DNA from: Synergistetes bacterium JGI 0000079-D21
Lineage (GTDB): Bacteria; Synergistota; Synergistia; Synergistales; 79-D21
NCBI GenBank assembly: GCA_000402835.1
Contig: AQRZ01000009.1
Span: 1-5,207, forward strand
Direction of reading: 5' to 3'
DNA: 5,207 nt
Below, piece after piece: positions 1 through 5,207 of this stretch (position 1 is its first letter; every line of letters starts with the position of its first letter). The position numbers and the translations under genes are program-made. The notes beneath the pieces were generated by a model. The model saw only the letters and a list, made by a program, of their open reading frames with translations. It did not search any database and was not told the origin of the DNA.

Positions 1-88
1 GGGACAGAGGACGAAGACGAATGCGCGGACCCGCAAGGGACCGAAGAAGACGATCGCCGGCAAGAAAAAGGCGACGATGAAGAAGTAG
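1..88 (+). CDS. rpsM: 30S ribosomal protein S13, C-terminal fragment (5' end outside window)
   Basis: Frame 2 reads 28 residues from position 2 to a TAG stop at 86-88. They begin [16 protein letters not shown], the highly conserved C-terminal signature of bacterial S13, followed by a lysine-rich tail ([12 protein letters not shown]). S13 sits in the head of the small subunit, where its basic tail reaches toward the P-site tRNA and it takes part in bridges to the large subunit. Only the last quarter or so of a protein of about 120 residues is present; the start lies left of the window. rpsK follows 22 nt downstream, the usual order. The identification rests on the tail motif and on the neighbours, and both agree. 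Confidence 0.95.
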   Translation, partial: GQRTKTNARTRKGPKKTIAGKKKATMKK

Positions 89-94
89 CACGGC

Positions 95-102
95 GAGGAG
101 GT
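95..102 (+). promoter_or_regulatory. Shine-Dalgarno site of rpsK
   Basis: GAGGAGGT lies 8 nt before the TTG at 111. It is a near-complete match to the anti-Shine-Dalgarno sequence. It decides the start because rpsK has no ATG near its 5' end and must begin at a TTG. Confidence 0.8.
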
Positions 103-110
103 CGACCCAA

Positions 111-503
111 TTGGCAAAGCGGGTTCAGAGAAAAGGGAAACGCAAGGAAAAGAAGCATGTCAGCTATGGAGTGGCTCACATCCATTCCACGTTTAACAAC
201 ACGATCGTAAACATTACGGACAAGCAGGGGAATGTCCTTTCCTGGGCTTCGGGCGGCAACGTTGGGTTCAAGGGGGCCAGGAAATCGACCCCGTTCGCTG
301 CGCAGATCGCGGCTTCCCAGGCGGCGAAGCTTGCGCAGGATCACGGGTTGATGGAAATCGACGTCGTCGTTCAGGGGCCTGGACCGGGCCGAGAATCGGC
401 AATCCGTTCCCTTCAGGCAGCCGGTCTCCAGGTTCGACTGATCAAGGACGAAACGCCGATCCCGCACAATGGCTGCCGTCCCCCGAAGCGGCGACGCGTA
501 TAG
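111..503 (+). CDS. rpsK: 30S ribosomal protein S11
   Basis: This 130-residue protein is the usual length for S11. S11 lies on the platform of the small subunit, contacts 16S rRNA and helps form the mRNA exit region. Visible family marks are a basic N-terminus ([14 protein letters not shown]), the [17 protein letters not shown] block near residues 22-38, [13 protein letters not shown] around 53-65, [18 protein letters not shown] in the C-terminal half, and the terminal [14 protein letters not shown]. The Asn-Gly in that tail is the site known to form isoaspartate in E. coli S11; the motif is conserved here, but the modification itself cannot be seen. The start is TTG, supported by the strong GAGGAGGT upstream and by the conserved N-terminus. 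rpsD follows after 33 nt. Confidence 0.97.
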   Translation: MAKRVQRKGKRKEKKHVSYGVAHIHSTFNNTIVNITDKQGNVLSWASGGNVGFKGARKSTPFAAQIAASQAAKLAQDHGLMEIDVVVQGPGPGRESAIRSLQAAGLQVRLIKDETPIPHNGCRPPKRRRV

Positions 504-536
504 CGAAGAAGAAGGTAAGGAGGGAACCAACACCCT

Positions 537-1169
537 ATGAGCAGATATGTCGGACCAGCCTGCAGGCAATGTAGAGCTGAAGGAGTCAAGCTTTTTCTCA
601 AGGGCGATCGCTGCTACACCGAAAAATGCGCGATCGTGAAGCGCAACAAAAAACCCGGGCAGCACGGCGACAGCAAGCGCCACGCCAAGCTGAGCGAATA
701 CGGACTGCGTCTGCGGGAGAAGCAGAAGCTCCGCCGCTACTATGGGATGCACGAAGCCCAGTTCCGCCGTTTCTATGACATGGCGACGAAGATGGGGGGA
801 CAGGCCGGGCATAACTTCCTGCAGCTTCTCGAGAGGCGGCTTGACAACGTAGTCTACCGTACCGGGTTCGCCGTGAGCAGGAGGCAGGCGCGGCAACTTG
901 TCTGCCATGGCCATTTCGAGGTGAACGGGAAGAAAATTGATATTCCAAGCTACCTGGTCAAGGCCGGGGACGTGATCACCGTCCGGGAATCCAGCCGGGA
1001 TATCGGGTACATCAAGGAAAACGCGGAGGTCGCGGGGAGTCGCTCCGTACCTGCGTGGCTTGAAGTGAGCGGGGAAACCCTGAGCGCAAGGATTGTCGCC
1101 CTCCCCATCCGTGATCAGATCGACTCGCCTGTCAACGAGCAGCTGGTCGTCGAGTTCTATGCCCGCTAA
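537..1169 (+). CDS. rpsD: 30S ribosomal protein S4, zinc-binding (C+) form
   Basis: The protein has 210 residues, the usual S4 length. S4 is a primary 16S rRNA binder that starts assembly of the small-subunit body and lines the mRNA entry tunnel; in many bacteria it also represses translation of its own operon. The N-terminus carries Cys9-x2-Cys12-x13-Cys26-x4-Cys31, the spacing of the zinc-binding knuckle known from Thermus S4 and absent from E. coli S4. KKPGQHG follows at about 38-44. The S4 RNA-binding fold starts near [10 protein letters not shown] (99-108) and continues through [18 protein letters not shown]. The C-terminus ends in the conserved [12 protein letters not shown]. The start is ATG, with AAGGAGG at 517-523, a rather long 13-nt spacer. 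Having rpsD between rpsK and rpoA is normal in many phyla but not in Bacillus. Confidence 0.97.
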   Translation: MSRYVGPACRQCRAEGVKLFLKGDRCYTEKCAIVKRNKKPGQHGDSKRHAKLSEYGLRLREKQKLRRYYGMHEAQFRRFYDMATKMGGQAGHNFLQLLERRLDNVVYRTGFAVSRRQARQLVCHGHFEVNGKKIDIPSYLVKAGDVITVRESSRDIGYIKENAEVAGSRSVPAWLEVSGETLSARIVALPIRDQIDSPVNEQLVVEFYAR

Positions 1170-1186
1170 AGGGTAGAAAGGTGGGG

Positions 1187-1191
1187 GGAGG
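1187..1191 (+). promoter_or_regulatory. Purine-rich ribosome binding region deciding between two rpoA starts
   Basis: The run AAAGGTGGGGGGAGG covers 1177-1191. Its GGAGG (1187-1191) directly abuts the ATG at 1192, too close to serve it, but sits 9 nt before a second in-frame ATG at 1201. An upstream match, AAAGGTGG (1177-1184), would serve the ATG at 1192 with a 7-nt spacer. Both starts are plausible. Confidence 0.55.
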
Positions 1192-2208
1192 ATGGATCCC
1201 ATGCGACCGGAGATCAAACTGGAGGAGGGTACCCCCCGATTTGGCCGGATCGTCGTCGAGCCTCTGGAAAGGGGGTATGGCGTCACTCTCGGGAATGCGC
1301 TGAGGAGGGTCCTCCTGTCGTCCATTAAAGGGGCCGCGATCACCGCGGTTCGGATCGAAGGAGTGCTCCACGAATACAGTACGGTCCCTGGGCTGAAGGA
1401 AGATGTCCTCGGCCTGATGATCAACCTAAAGCATATCCCGCTTCGATGCCATAGCCCGGAGGCCCGTATCCTCCATCTTGAAGTTGAAGGACCAAAGGAG
1501 ATCACTGCAGCGGACATCCAGCCGGACAGCGAAGTCGAATTCGTCGATCCCTCCAGCGTCATCGGGACGCTTGAGAAGGGACACAGGCTCGTGATGGATC
1601 TTTACGTGGAACAGGGAATGGGATATGCCACGACGGATCGTCCCAGACCCTCGTATTTGCCGATCGACGCGTTGATGGTGGATGCCATTTTTTCTCCGAT
1701 CCAGCGCGTGAAATACGAGGTCCAGAATGCCCGTGTCGGCCAGAGAACCGATTATGATCGCCTTGTCCTCGAAGTCTGGACCAACGGGGTCGTTTCGGTC
1801 CCAGACGCGGTAAGCGAGGCCTCCAATATCCTCAAGGGATATTTTGCCCTTTTTGCCGAGGAGGTCCGCCTTCCGGAGGGGGAAAGCCAGGTGCGGACGG
1901 GGCAGGAAGACCTGCAGCGGCATGAGGATGCATCCCATTCGGAAGACAGGGCGGCTGCCCTGGCGGAGGGAGATTCGATTCTGTCGAGACCGATCAAGGA
2001 CCTGGAATTGTCGGTACGAAGTGAAAACTGCCTTTTGAGGGGCGGGGTTCATACGATCGGCGACTTGGTGAGCAAAAGCCGATCCGAATTGATGAAGATA
2101 CGCAATCTCGGCAAGATTTCCCTGCGGGAAATCGAAGAGAAGCTGGAGAGATTTTCGATTTCCCTGCCAGGTGATGAAGCTTCGGAAGAACCGTTGAAGG
2201 AGGACTAA
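1192..2208 (+). CDS. rpoA: DNA-directed RNA polymerase alpha subunit
   Basis: The frame gives 338 residues, or 335 if the ATG at 1201 is used; E. coli alpha has 329 and B. subtilis 314. Alpha dimerises to form the scaffold on which beta and beta' assemble, and its C-terminal domain contacts promoter UP elements and activators. The N-terminal domain (about 1-235) shows [20 protein letters not shown] and the following [20 protein letters not shown], typical of the dimerisation surface. The C-terminal domain (about 267-325) has [15 protein letters not shown], with Arg276 at the place of E. coli Arg265, the main UP-element DNA contact, then HTIGDL and [14 protein letters not shown]. The linker between the domains is long and acidic: by eye about 21 residues longer than in E. 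coli. The stop is 4 nt before rplQ. Confidence 0.97.
   Translation: MDPMRPEIKLEEGTPRFGRIVVEPLERGYGVTLGNALRRVLLSSIKGAAITAVRIEGVLHEYSTVPGLKEDVLGLMINLKHIPLRCHSPEARILHLEVEGPKEITAADIQPDSEVEFVDPSSVIGTLEKGHRLVMDLYVEQGMGYATTDRPRPSYLPIDALMVDAIFSPIQRVKYEVQNARVGQRTDYDRLVLEVWTNGVVSVPDAVSEASNILKGYFALFAEEVRLPEGESQVRTGQEDLQRHEDASHSEDRAAALAEGDSILSRPIKDLELSVRSENCLLRGGVHTIGDLVSKSRSELMKIRNLGKISLREIEEKLERFSISLPGDEASEEPLKED
2197..2203 (+). promoter_or_regulatory. Shine-Dalgarno site of rplQ inside the 3' end of rpoA
   Basis: AAGGAGG is embedded in the last codons of rpoA, 9 nt before the rplQ ATG at 2213. With only 4 nt between the two genes, translation of rplQ is probably coupled to rpoA. Confidence 0.75.
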
Positions 2209-2212
2209 GTGC

Positions 2213-2566
2213 ATGAGGCATAGAGTCGATACCCGCAGGCTGGGCCGGTACACGAGCCACCGGCTTGCCATGCTGAGCAACATGGCGGCCAGCTTGATCC
2301 TGGAAGAAAAGATCACGACGACGCTGCTCAAGGCGAAGGAGTTGCGCCGTGTTTCCGAGAAGCTGATCACGCGCGCCAAGGGGGGATCTCTCCAGGATCG
2401 TCGGCTTGTCGCTGCACGGATGCACAACAAGGAAGCGGTCAAAAAACTCTTTGACGAAATCTCTCCGCGTTACGCGAATCGGCCCGGGGGATACACTCGA
2501 ATCGTCAAACTGGGTAACCGGACGGGCGATGCCGCCCCGATGGCCATCATCGAGCTGGTTCAGTAA
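2213..2566 (+). CDS. rplQ: 50S ribosomal protein L17
   Basis: This is a 117-residue basic protein, the normal length for bacterial L17, which binds 23S rRNA on the solvent side of the large subunit near the exit tunnel. Family marks are the N-terminus [20 protein letters not shown] (usual form: MRHrk...LgR...HR.Am), the helix [24 protein letters not shown], and the C-terminal [19 protein letters not shown] followed by APMAIIELV. The ATG is placed by AAGGAGG 9 nt upstream, within rpoA. L17 usually closes the alpha operon, but here the ecfA1 start lies only 3 nt after its stop and no terminator hairpin intervenes, so the transporter genes are probably on the same transcript. Confidence 0.97.
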   Translation: MRHRVDTRRLGRYTSHRLAMLSNMAASLILEEKITTTLLKAKELRRVSEKLITRAKGGSLQDRRLVAARMHNKEAVKKLFDEISPRYANRPGGYTRIVKLGNRTGDAAPMAIIELVQ

Positions 2567-2569
2567 ACG

Positions 2570-3397
2570 ATGGAACCGGAGGCTGTGTGCGCGCTCCGGG
2601 ACGTGAGCTTCACGTACCCGGGCGCGACCGCACCCGCGATCCAGAACGTGGATCTCACCATTCGCCGGGGGGAGTGGGTGGCCCTCATCGGGTCGAACGG
2701 TTCCGGCAAATCCACGCTCGCAAAGCTGTTAAACGCCCTGCTGATTCCAACGCGGGGCGATTGTTTTTCCTGCGGGCTCAGGACCGACAGGGAGGAAAAC
2801 CATTGGGCGATACGAAGTCGGGTATCGATGGTCTTCCAGAACCCGGACAACCAGATCGTCGCCTCGGTTGTCGAGGAGGATGTCGCTTTCGGCCCCGAAA
2901 ATTTGGGGTATTCACCCGGAAGCATCCGCGAAATCGTCCGGGATTGCCTTTCGCAGGTCGGGCTGGAGGAGAAGAGAAGAGCACCGACGTACGCCCTCTC
3001 AGGAGGGCAGAAACAGCGGCTGGCGATTGCCGGGGCCCTTGCCATGAAACCGGAGTGCCTGGTCCTTGACGAGGCGACCGTAATGCTTGATCCCCAGGGA
3101 AGAGAAGACGTCCTAGAAATCTTGAGGAAGCTTCACGGCAGGGGGATGACCCTTGTTCAAATCACCCATCGCCTTGAAGAAATCCTGGATGCCACTCGCG
3201 TCGTCGTCCTGAAACAAGGGGCAATCGAATGGGAGGGAGATCTCCCGGAATTCTTTGAACAAGTGCCCCATTTCCCGGAGTGGGGCCTGGAGGTCCCACC
3301 GCTTGTTCGCCTGACAGGATTGCTGAAGAAGAGGGAAATCCTGCCTGCCTCTTGCCTCCCATCCGTGAAGGAGTTGCTGGAAAACCTATGTCCATAA
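2570..3397 (+). CDS. ecfA1: ECF transporter ATP-binding protein EcfA1 (CbiO-like)
   Basis: This 275-residue cytoplasmic ABC ATPase is one half of the ATPase pair that powers ECF-type uptake of vitamins or metal ions (Co, Ni). All catalytic elements are present: Walker A GSNGSGKST at 41-49, Q-loop QNPDNQ beginning at Gln90, signature LSGGQ at 143-147, Walker B LVLDE at 164-168 with catalytic Glu168, and the switch His200. The sequence after Walker B, DEATVMLDP, is the A1-type form; the partner has DEPTAGLD. The C-terminal 70 or so residues resemble the extension through which EcfA proteins pair. The start ATG is 3 nt after rplQ with no good Shine-Dalgarno site, which suggests translational coupling. 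Its 3' end overlaps ecfA2 by 10 nt. Substrate cannot be told from the ATPase. Confidence 0.93.
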   Translation: MEPEAVCALRDVSFTYPGATAPAIQNVDLTIRRGEWVALIGSNGSGKSTLAKLLNALLIPTRGDCFSCGLRTDREENHWAIRSRVSMVFQNPDNQIVASVVEEDVAFGPENLGYSPGSIREIVRDCLSQVGLEEKRRAPTYALSGGQKQRLAIAGALAMKPECLVLDEATVMLDPQGREDVLEILRKLHGRGMTLVQITHRLEEILDATRVVVLKQGAIEWEGDLPEFFEQVPHFPEWGLEVPPLVRLTGLLKKREILPASCLPSVKELLENLCP

Positions 3398-3443
3398 GGG
3401 TCGATTCACTCTGCCACGTCTACCACTCTGGAACTCCCCTGGA
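3349..3443 (+). repeat. Left arm of a 95-bp exact inverted repeat (ecfA1/ecfA2 junction)
   Basis: This segment holds the last 16 or so codons of ecfA1 and the first 18 codons of ecfA2. It reappears without a mismatch as the reverse complement at 5113-5207, with 1669 bases between the arms. This arm is the native copy, because both reading frames run through it intact. Confidence 0.97.
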
Positions 3444-4230
3444 AACACAGGCCCTCTCCGGCGTGGACCTGCTTGTCGAAAGGGGAGAGTGGGTCGCTGT
3501 GGTAGGGCAAACCGGCAGTGGTAAATCCACGCTTGCCCAGCATCTCAATGCGCTGCTTCTCCCCTCTTCAGGGTGGGTGAAGGTCGATAACATCCCGACG
3601 ACGGCGGGAGCCGCCGAACTGCGCGAAATACGGCGGAAAGTCGGCCTTGTCTTTCAATACCCGGAGCACCAGCTTTTCGCGGAATCCGTGCGGGAAGAGA
3701 TGGCTTTTGGACCCAGGAACTGGAAGTTCCCGGAAGAAGAAATCGAGCGTTCGACATGGAAAGCACTGGACCTTTTGGGACTGTCCCAGGATCTTCTTGA
3801 CCGGAGTCCCCTCCAGCTTTCCGGAGGTCAGAAACGGCGCCTCTGCATCGCTTCCGTCCTGGTTTCGAAACCGGATTACCTGGTCCTTGACGAACCGACT
3901 GCCGGACTTGACGCCAATGGGCGGAACGAACTCCTAAGGATCCTGAAGAAGCTTGTTGAAGAAGGACTTGGCGTGGTGCATGTCACCCACGATCTCGAGC
4001 TGGCATTGACGATGGCGGATCGGATCCTCGTTCTCGAAAAGGGGAAGGCCGTGTTCTGCGGCACCCCGGAGTCACTGCTGGATGAACTCCTGGAGAGACC
4101 CGTCAGGGGGCTTTGTCTCCCCCCGCTCCTGGAGTTTGTTTCGAGGCTGAGGAGTTACGGCTATTCGGTCCCCTACACCCTGGACTCAGAACTGCTGGCC
4201 GATTGCCTTGAAAGGGAGATCCGGTCTTGA
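3388..4230 (+). CDS. ecfA2: ECF transporter ATP-binding protein EcfA2 (CbiO-like)
   Basis: From the ATG at 3388 the protein has 280 residues. It is the second ABC ATPase, pairing with EcfA1 to hydrolyse ATP beneath EcfT. Motifs: Walker A GQTGSGKST at 40-48, Q-loop QYPEHQ starting at Gln90, LSGGQ at 144-148, Walker B LVLDE at 165-169 with Glu169, D-loop region AGLD, and switch His201 in VTHD. The open frame reaches back to an ATG at 3280, but those 36 extra residues lie wholly inside ecfA1 and match nothing in the family. The start at 3388 gives the expected N-terminus (MSIRVDSLCHVY) and has AAGGAG at 3368-3373, a longish 14-nt spacer. It overlaps ecfA1 by 10 nt and ecfT by 4 nt, so tight co-translation is likely. 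Its first 95 bp region is copied inverted at the window end. Confidence 0.93.
   Translation: MSIRVDSLCHVYHSGTPLETQALSGVDLLVERGEWVAVVGQTGSGKSTLAQHLNALLLPSSGWVKVDNIPTTAGAAELREIRRKVGLVFQYPEHQLFAESVREEMAFGPRNWKFPEEEIERSTWKALDLLGLSQDLLDRSPLQLSGGQKRRLCIASVLVSKPDYLVLDEPTAGLDANGRNELLRILKKLVEEGLGVVHVTHDLELALTMADRILVLEKGKAVFCGTPESLLDELLERPVRGLCLPPLLEFVSRLRSYGYSVPYTLDSELLADCLEREIRS
4214..4218 (+). promoter_or_regulatory. Shine-Dalgarno site of ecfT
   Basis: GGGAG within AAAGGGAGA lies 8 nt before the TTG at 4227 and supports that non-ATG start. The next in-frame Met is residue 41, inside the first membrane segment. Confidence 0.65.
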
Positions 4231-5033
4231 AATTCCTCAACCACCTCACTCTAGGCCAATACGTTCCCGCAGATTCTCCCGTCCACCGCCTGGATCCTAG
4301 ATGCAAGATCCTGTCCGTCGTCGTGCTTTTGGCAGGAATCTTCCTGATGGTTCACCCCGTTGCCTTTCTCGCTTGGGGAGGGTTGCTTCTAGTTTTAGCC
4401 CGGTTCTCCCGCGTCCCTTTCAGGGTCGTTCTCCAGGGAGCCCGCCCGGTTGTAATGCTGGTCATTTTTACGGCCGGCATTCACCTTTTCCTGACGAAAG
4501 GCGTCGTTCTCTGGGAATGGGGACCGGTTTCCGTGACCAGGGAGGGTGTCACTATGGCTCTCAGAATGGGTTTGAGGCTTTTCTTCCTGGTCCTTTTCGC
4601 GGGGTTCCTCACGTTGACGACGAGCCCCATGGAACTTTCCGACGGGTTGGAAAGCCTGTTCCGGCCTTTTCAACGATTCGGGTTTCCCGCTCACGAAATG
4701 GCGATGATGATGACCATCTCGCTCCGTTTCATCCCGACCCTGTTTGATGAAACAGACCGGATCCTTCGGGCCCAACTCGCACGGGGTGCGGATCTGGAAC
4801 ACGGCGGCCTGTTTCGGCGGCTGAAAGCCTTTATCCCCGTTCTCGTCCCTTTATTTGTCATCGTCTTTCAACGAGCAGAAGACCTAGCCTTGGCTATGGA
4901 AGCCCGCTGCTACCAAGGCGGAAGCGGCAGGACTCGAATGAACCCGCTTGAGTGGAAGAAATCTGACACCTTCGCTATTGCGGGGGTGATCGGGATTGTA
5001 GCATTCTTCGTCCTGCTGGATTTGAAAGGCTGA
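4227..5033 (+). CDS. ecfT: ECF transporter transmembrane coupling protein EcfT
   Basis: The 268-residue integral membrane protein links the EcfA1/EcfA2 ATPases to interchangeable substrate-binding S components. The N-terminus (FLNHLTLGQYVPADSPVHRL, then DPRCKI) is the typical EcfT opening. Hydrophobic segments lie at about 28-58, 67-90, 112-132, 203-214 and 248-265, with the first long enough for two spans. The two cytoplasmic coupling-helix motifs are visible: Ala185-Arg186-Gly187 in LARGAD, and Ala226-Arg227-Cys228 in AMEARCYQGG, where Cys replaces the textbook Gly. The arginines are known to contact grooves on the ATPases. Translation starts at TTG, which overlaps the ecfA2 stop by 4 nt (TTGA), a classic coupling arrangement. 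No S-component gene is adjacent, so this is probably a shared group II module. Confidence 0.93.
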   Translation: MKFLNHLTLGQYVPADSPVHRLDPRCKILSVVVLLAGIFLMVHPVAFLAWGGLLLVLARFSRVPFRVVLQGARPVVMLVIFTAGIHLFLTKGVVLWEWGPVSVTREGVTMALRMGLRLFFLVLFAGFLTLTTSPMELSDGLESLFRPFQRFGFPAHEMAMMMTISLRFIPTLFDETDRILRAQLARGADLEHGGLFRRLKAFIPVLVPLFVIVFQRAEDLALAMEARCYQGGSGRTRMNPLEWKKSDTFAIAGVIGIVAFFVLLDLKG

Positions 5034-5036
5034 CCC

Positions 5037-5150
5037 ATGCGGTATGCGTTGGAGGTTGCCTATGACGGTCGGCCGTTCTCTGGTTGGCAGAAGCAGCCGG
5101 GCAGAAAGACGGTCCAGGGGAGTTCCAGAGTGGTAGACGTGGCAGAGTGA
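5037..5150 (+). CDS. truA: tRNA pseudouridine(38-40) synthase TruA, 5' fragment broken by an inverted segment
   Basis: The ATG is 3 nt after ecfT, with AAAGG at 5025-5029 (7-nt spacer). The first 28 codons read MRYALEVAYDGRPFSGWQKQ then PGRKTVQG, the conserved N-terminus of TruA, which makes pseudouridine at positions 38-40 of the tRNA anticodon arm. At about 5113-5120 the sequence passes into an inverted copy of the ecfA1/ecfA2 junction. The frame then adds nine unrelated residues and stops at TGA 5148-5150. The catalytic Asp of the family (in the GRTDAGVH motif) lies further on and is absent. truA after ecfT is the expected gene order, so the intact gene very likely exists in the genome, with the break probably artefactual. 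Confidence 0.8.
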   Translation: MRYALEVAYDGRPFSGWQKQPGRKTVQGSSRVVDVAE

Positions 5151-5207
5151 ATCGACCCTTATGGACATAGGTTTTCCAGCAACTCCTTCACGGATGGGAG
5201 GCAAGAG
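5113..5207 (-). repeat. Right arm of the 95-bp exact inverted repeat, running to the window end
   Basis: Base by base this is the reverse complement of 3349-3443 (position p pairs with 8556 minus p). The match ends at 5113, where 5112 would have to pair with 3444 but does not. It continues to the final base, so its true length is unknown. It carries antisense ecfA2 and ecfA1 codons, including the ecfA2 start on the minus strand, and interrupts truA. Probably a chimeric join; a real inverted duplication is not excluded. Confidence 0.95.

Noticed and set aside
504..536. Possible regulatory leader for S4 autocontrol between rpsK and rpsD
   Set aside because: Only 33 nt, with a ribosome binding site and no convincing hairpin or pseudoknot; known S4 target sites lie upstream of this window or at unlinked rpsD genes.
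1426..2442. A 338-codon open frame on the minus strand across rpoA and rplQ
   Set aside because: It lies fully antisense to two conserved genes, has no recognisable motif and no start context; long antisense frames are common in GC-rich coding DNA.
2587..3069. A 160-codon + strand frame inside ecfA1
   Set aside because: It is an out-of-frame shadow of the intact ecfA1 gene, rich in Arg/Gly/Pro, with no domain.
3280..3387. N-terminal extension of EcfA2 by 36 residues
   Set aside because: It overlaps the 3' part of ecfA1 by over 100 nt and has no family similarity; the ATG at 3388 gives the normal EcfA N-terminus.
4884..5204. A minus-strand frame at the window end starting with an EcfA2-like N-terminus
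   Set aside because: Its first part is the inverted copy of the ecfA1/ecfA2 junction (including upstream ecfA1 DNA read in the ecfA2 frame), and the rest is antisense truA and ecfT. It is a product of the join, not a gene.
5113..5207. Terminal inverted repeat of an insertion sequence, or a phage/plasmid end
   Set aside because: The repeated DNA is ordinary ecfA1/ecfA2 coding sequence; there is no transposase, no target duplication and no hallmark gene between the arms.

Overview
The window is a GC-rich bacterial ribosomal-protein locus: the downstream end of the alpha operon, followed by an energy-coupling factor (ECF) vitamin/metal transporter module. All genes are on the + strand. The order is rpsM (3' end only), rpsK, rpsD, rpoA, rplQ, ecfA1, ecfA2, ecfT, truA (5' end only). 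Gaps are 33 nt or less and several genes overlap, which suggests one transcription unit. No promoter or terminator is visible inside it, and no stretch of more than 300 bases lacks a gene. The order rpsK-rpsD-rpoA-rplQ-ecfA-ecfA-ecfT-truA is the one familiar from Clostridia-type Firmicutes and some other lineages (Synergistota is a candidate). The phylum call is an inference from gene order and general protein character, with low confidence.

Region by region: 1-88 is the basic tail of S13. 111-503 is S11, starting with TTG. 537-1169 is S4, with an intact four-cysteine zinc knuckle. 1192-2208 is the RNA polymerase alpha subunit, with a long acidic linker before its C-terminal domain. 2213-2566 is L17. 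2570-3397 and 3388-4230 are the two ECF ATPases, overlapping by 10 nt. 4227-5033 is the transmembrane coupling protein EcfT, starting with TTG and overlapping ecfA2 by 4 nt. 5037 onward is the start of truA (tRNA pseudouridine synthase).

The first five genes make parts of the 30S and 50S ribosomal subunits and the RNA polymerase assembly platform. EcfA1, EcfA2 and EcfT together form the shared energising module of a group II ECF importer. No substrate-binding S component is present here, so those are presumably encoded elsewhere and use this module in common.

The one clearly abnormal structure is at the right end. Positions 5113-5207 are an exact 95-bp reverse complement of 3349-3443, the ecfA1/ecfA2 junction. 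The copy cuts truA off after about 28 codons and runs to the last base of the window. The join has up to about 8 bases that fit both truA and the inverted segment. This looks more like a chimeric amplification or assembly join at a contig end than a real genomic rearrangement, though the sequence alone cannot settle that. I found no previously undescribed biological system in this window.
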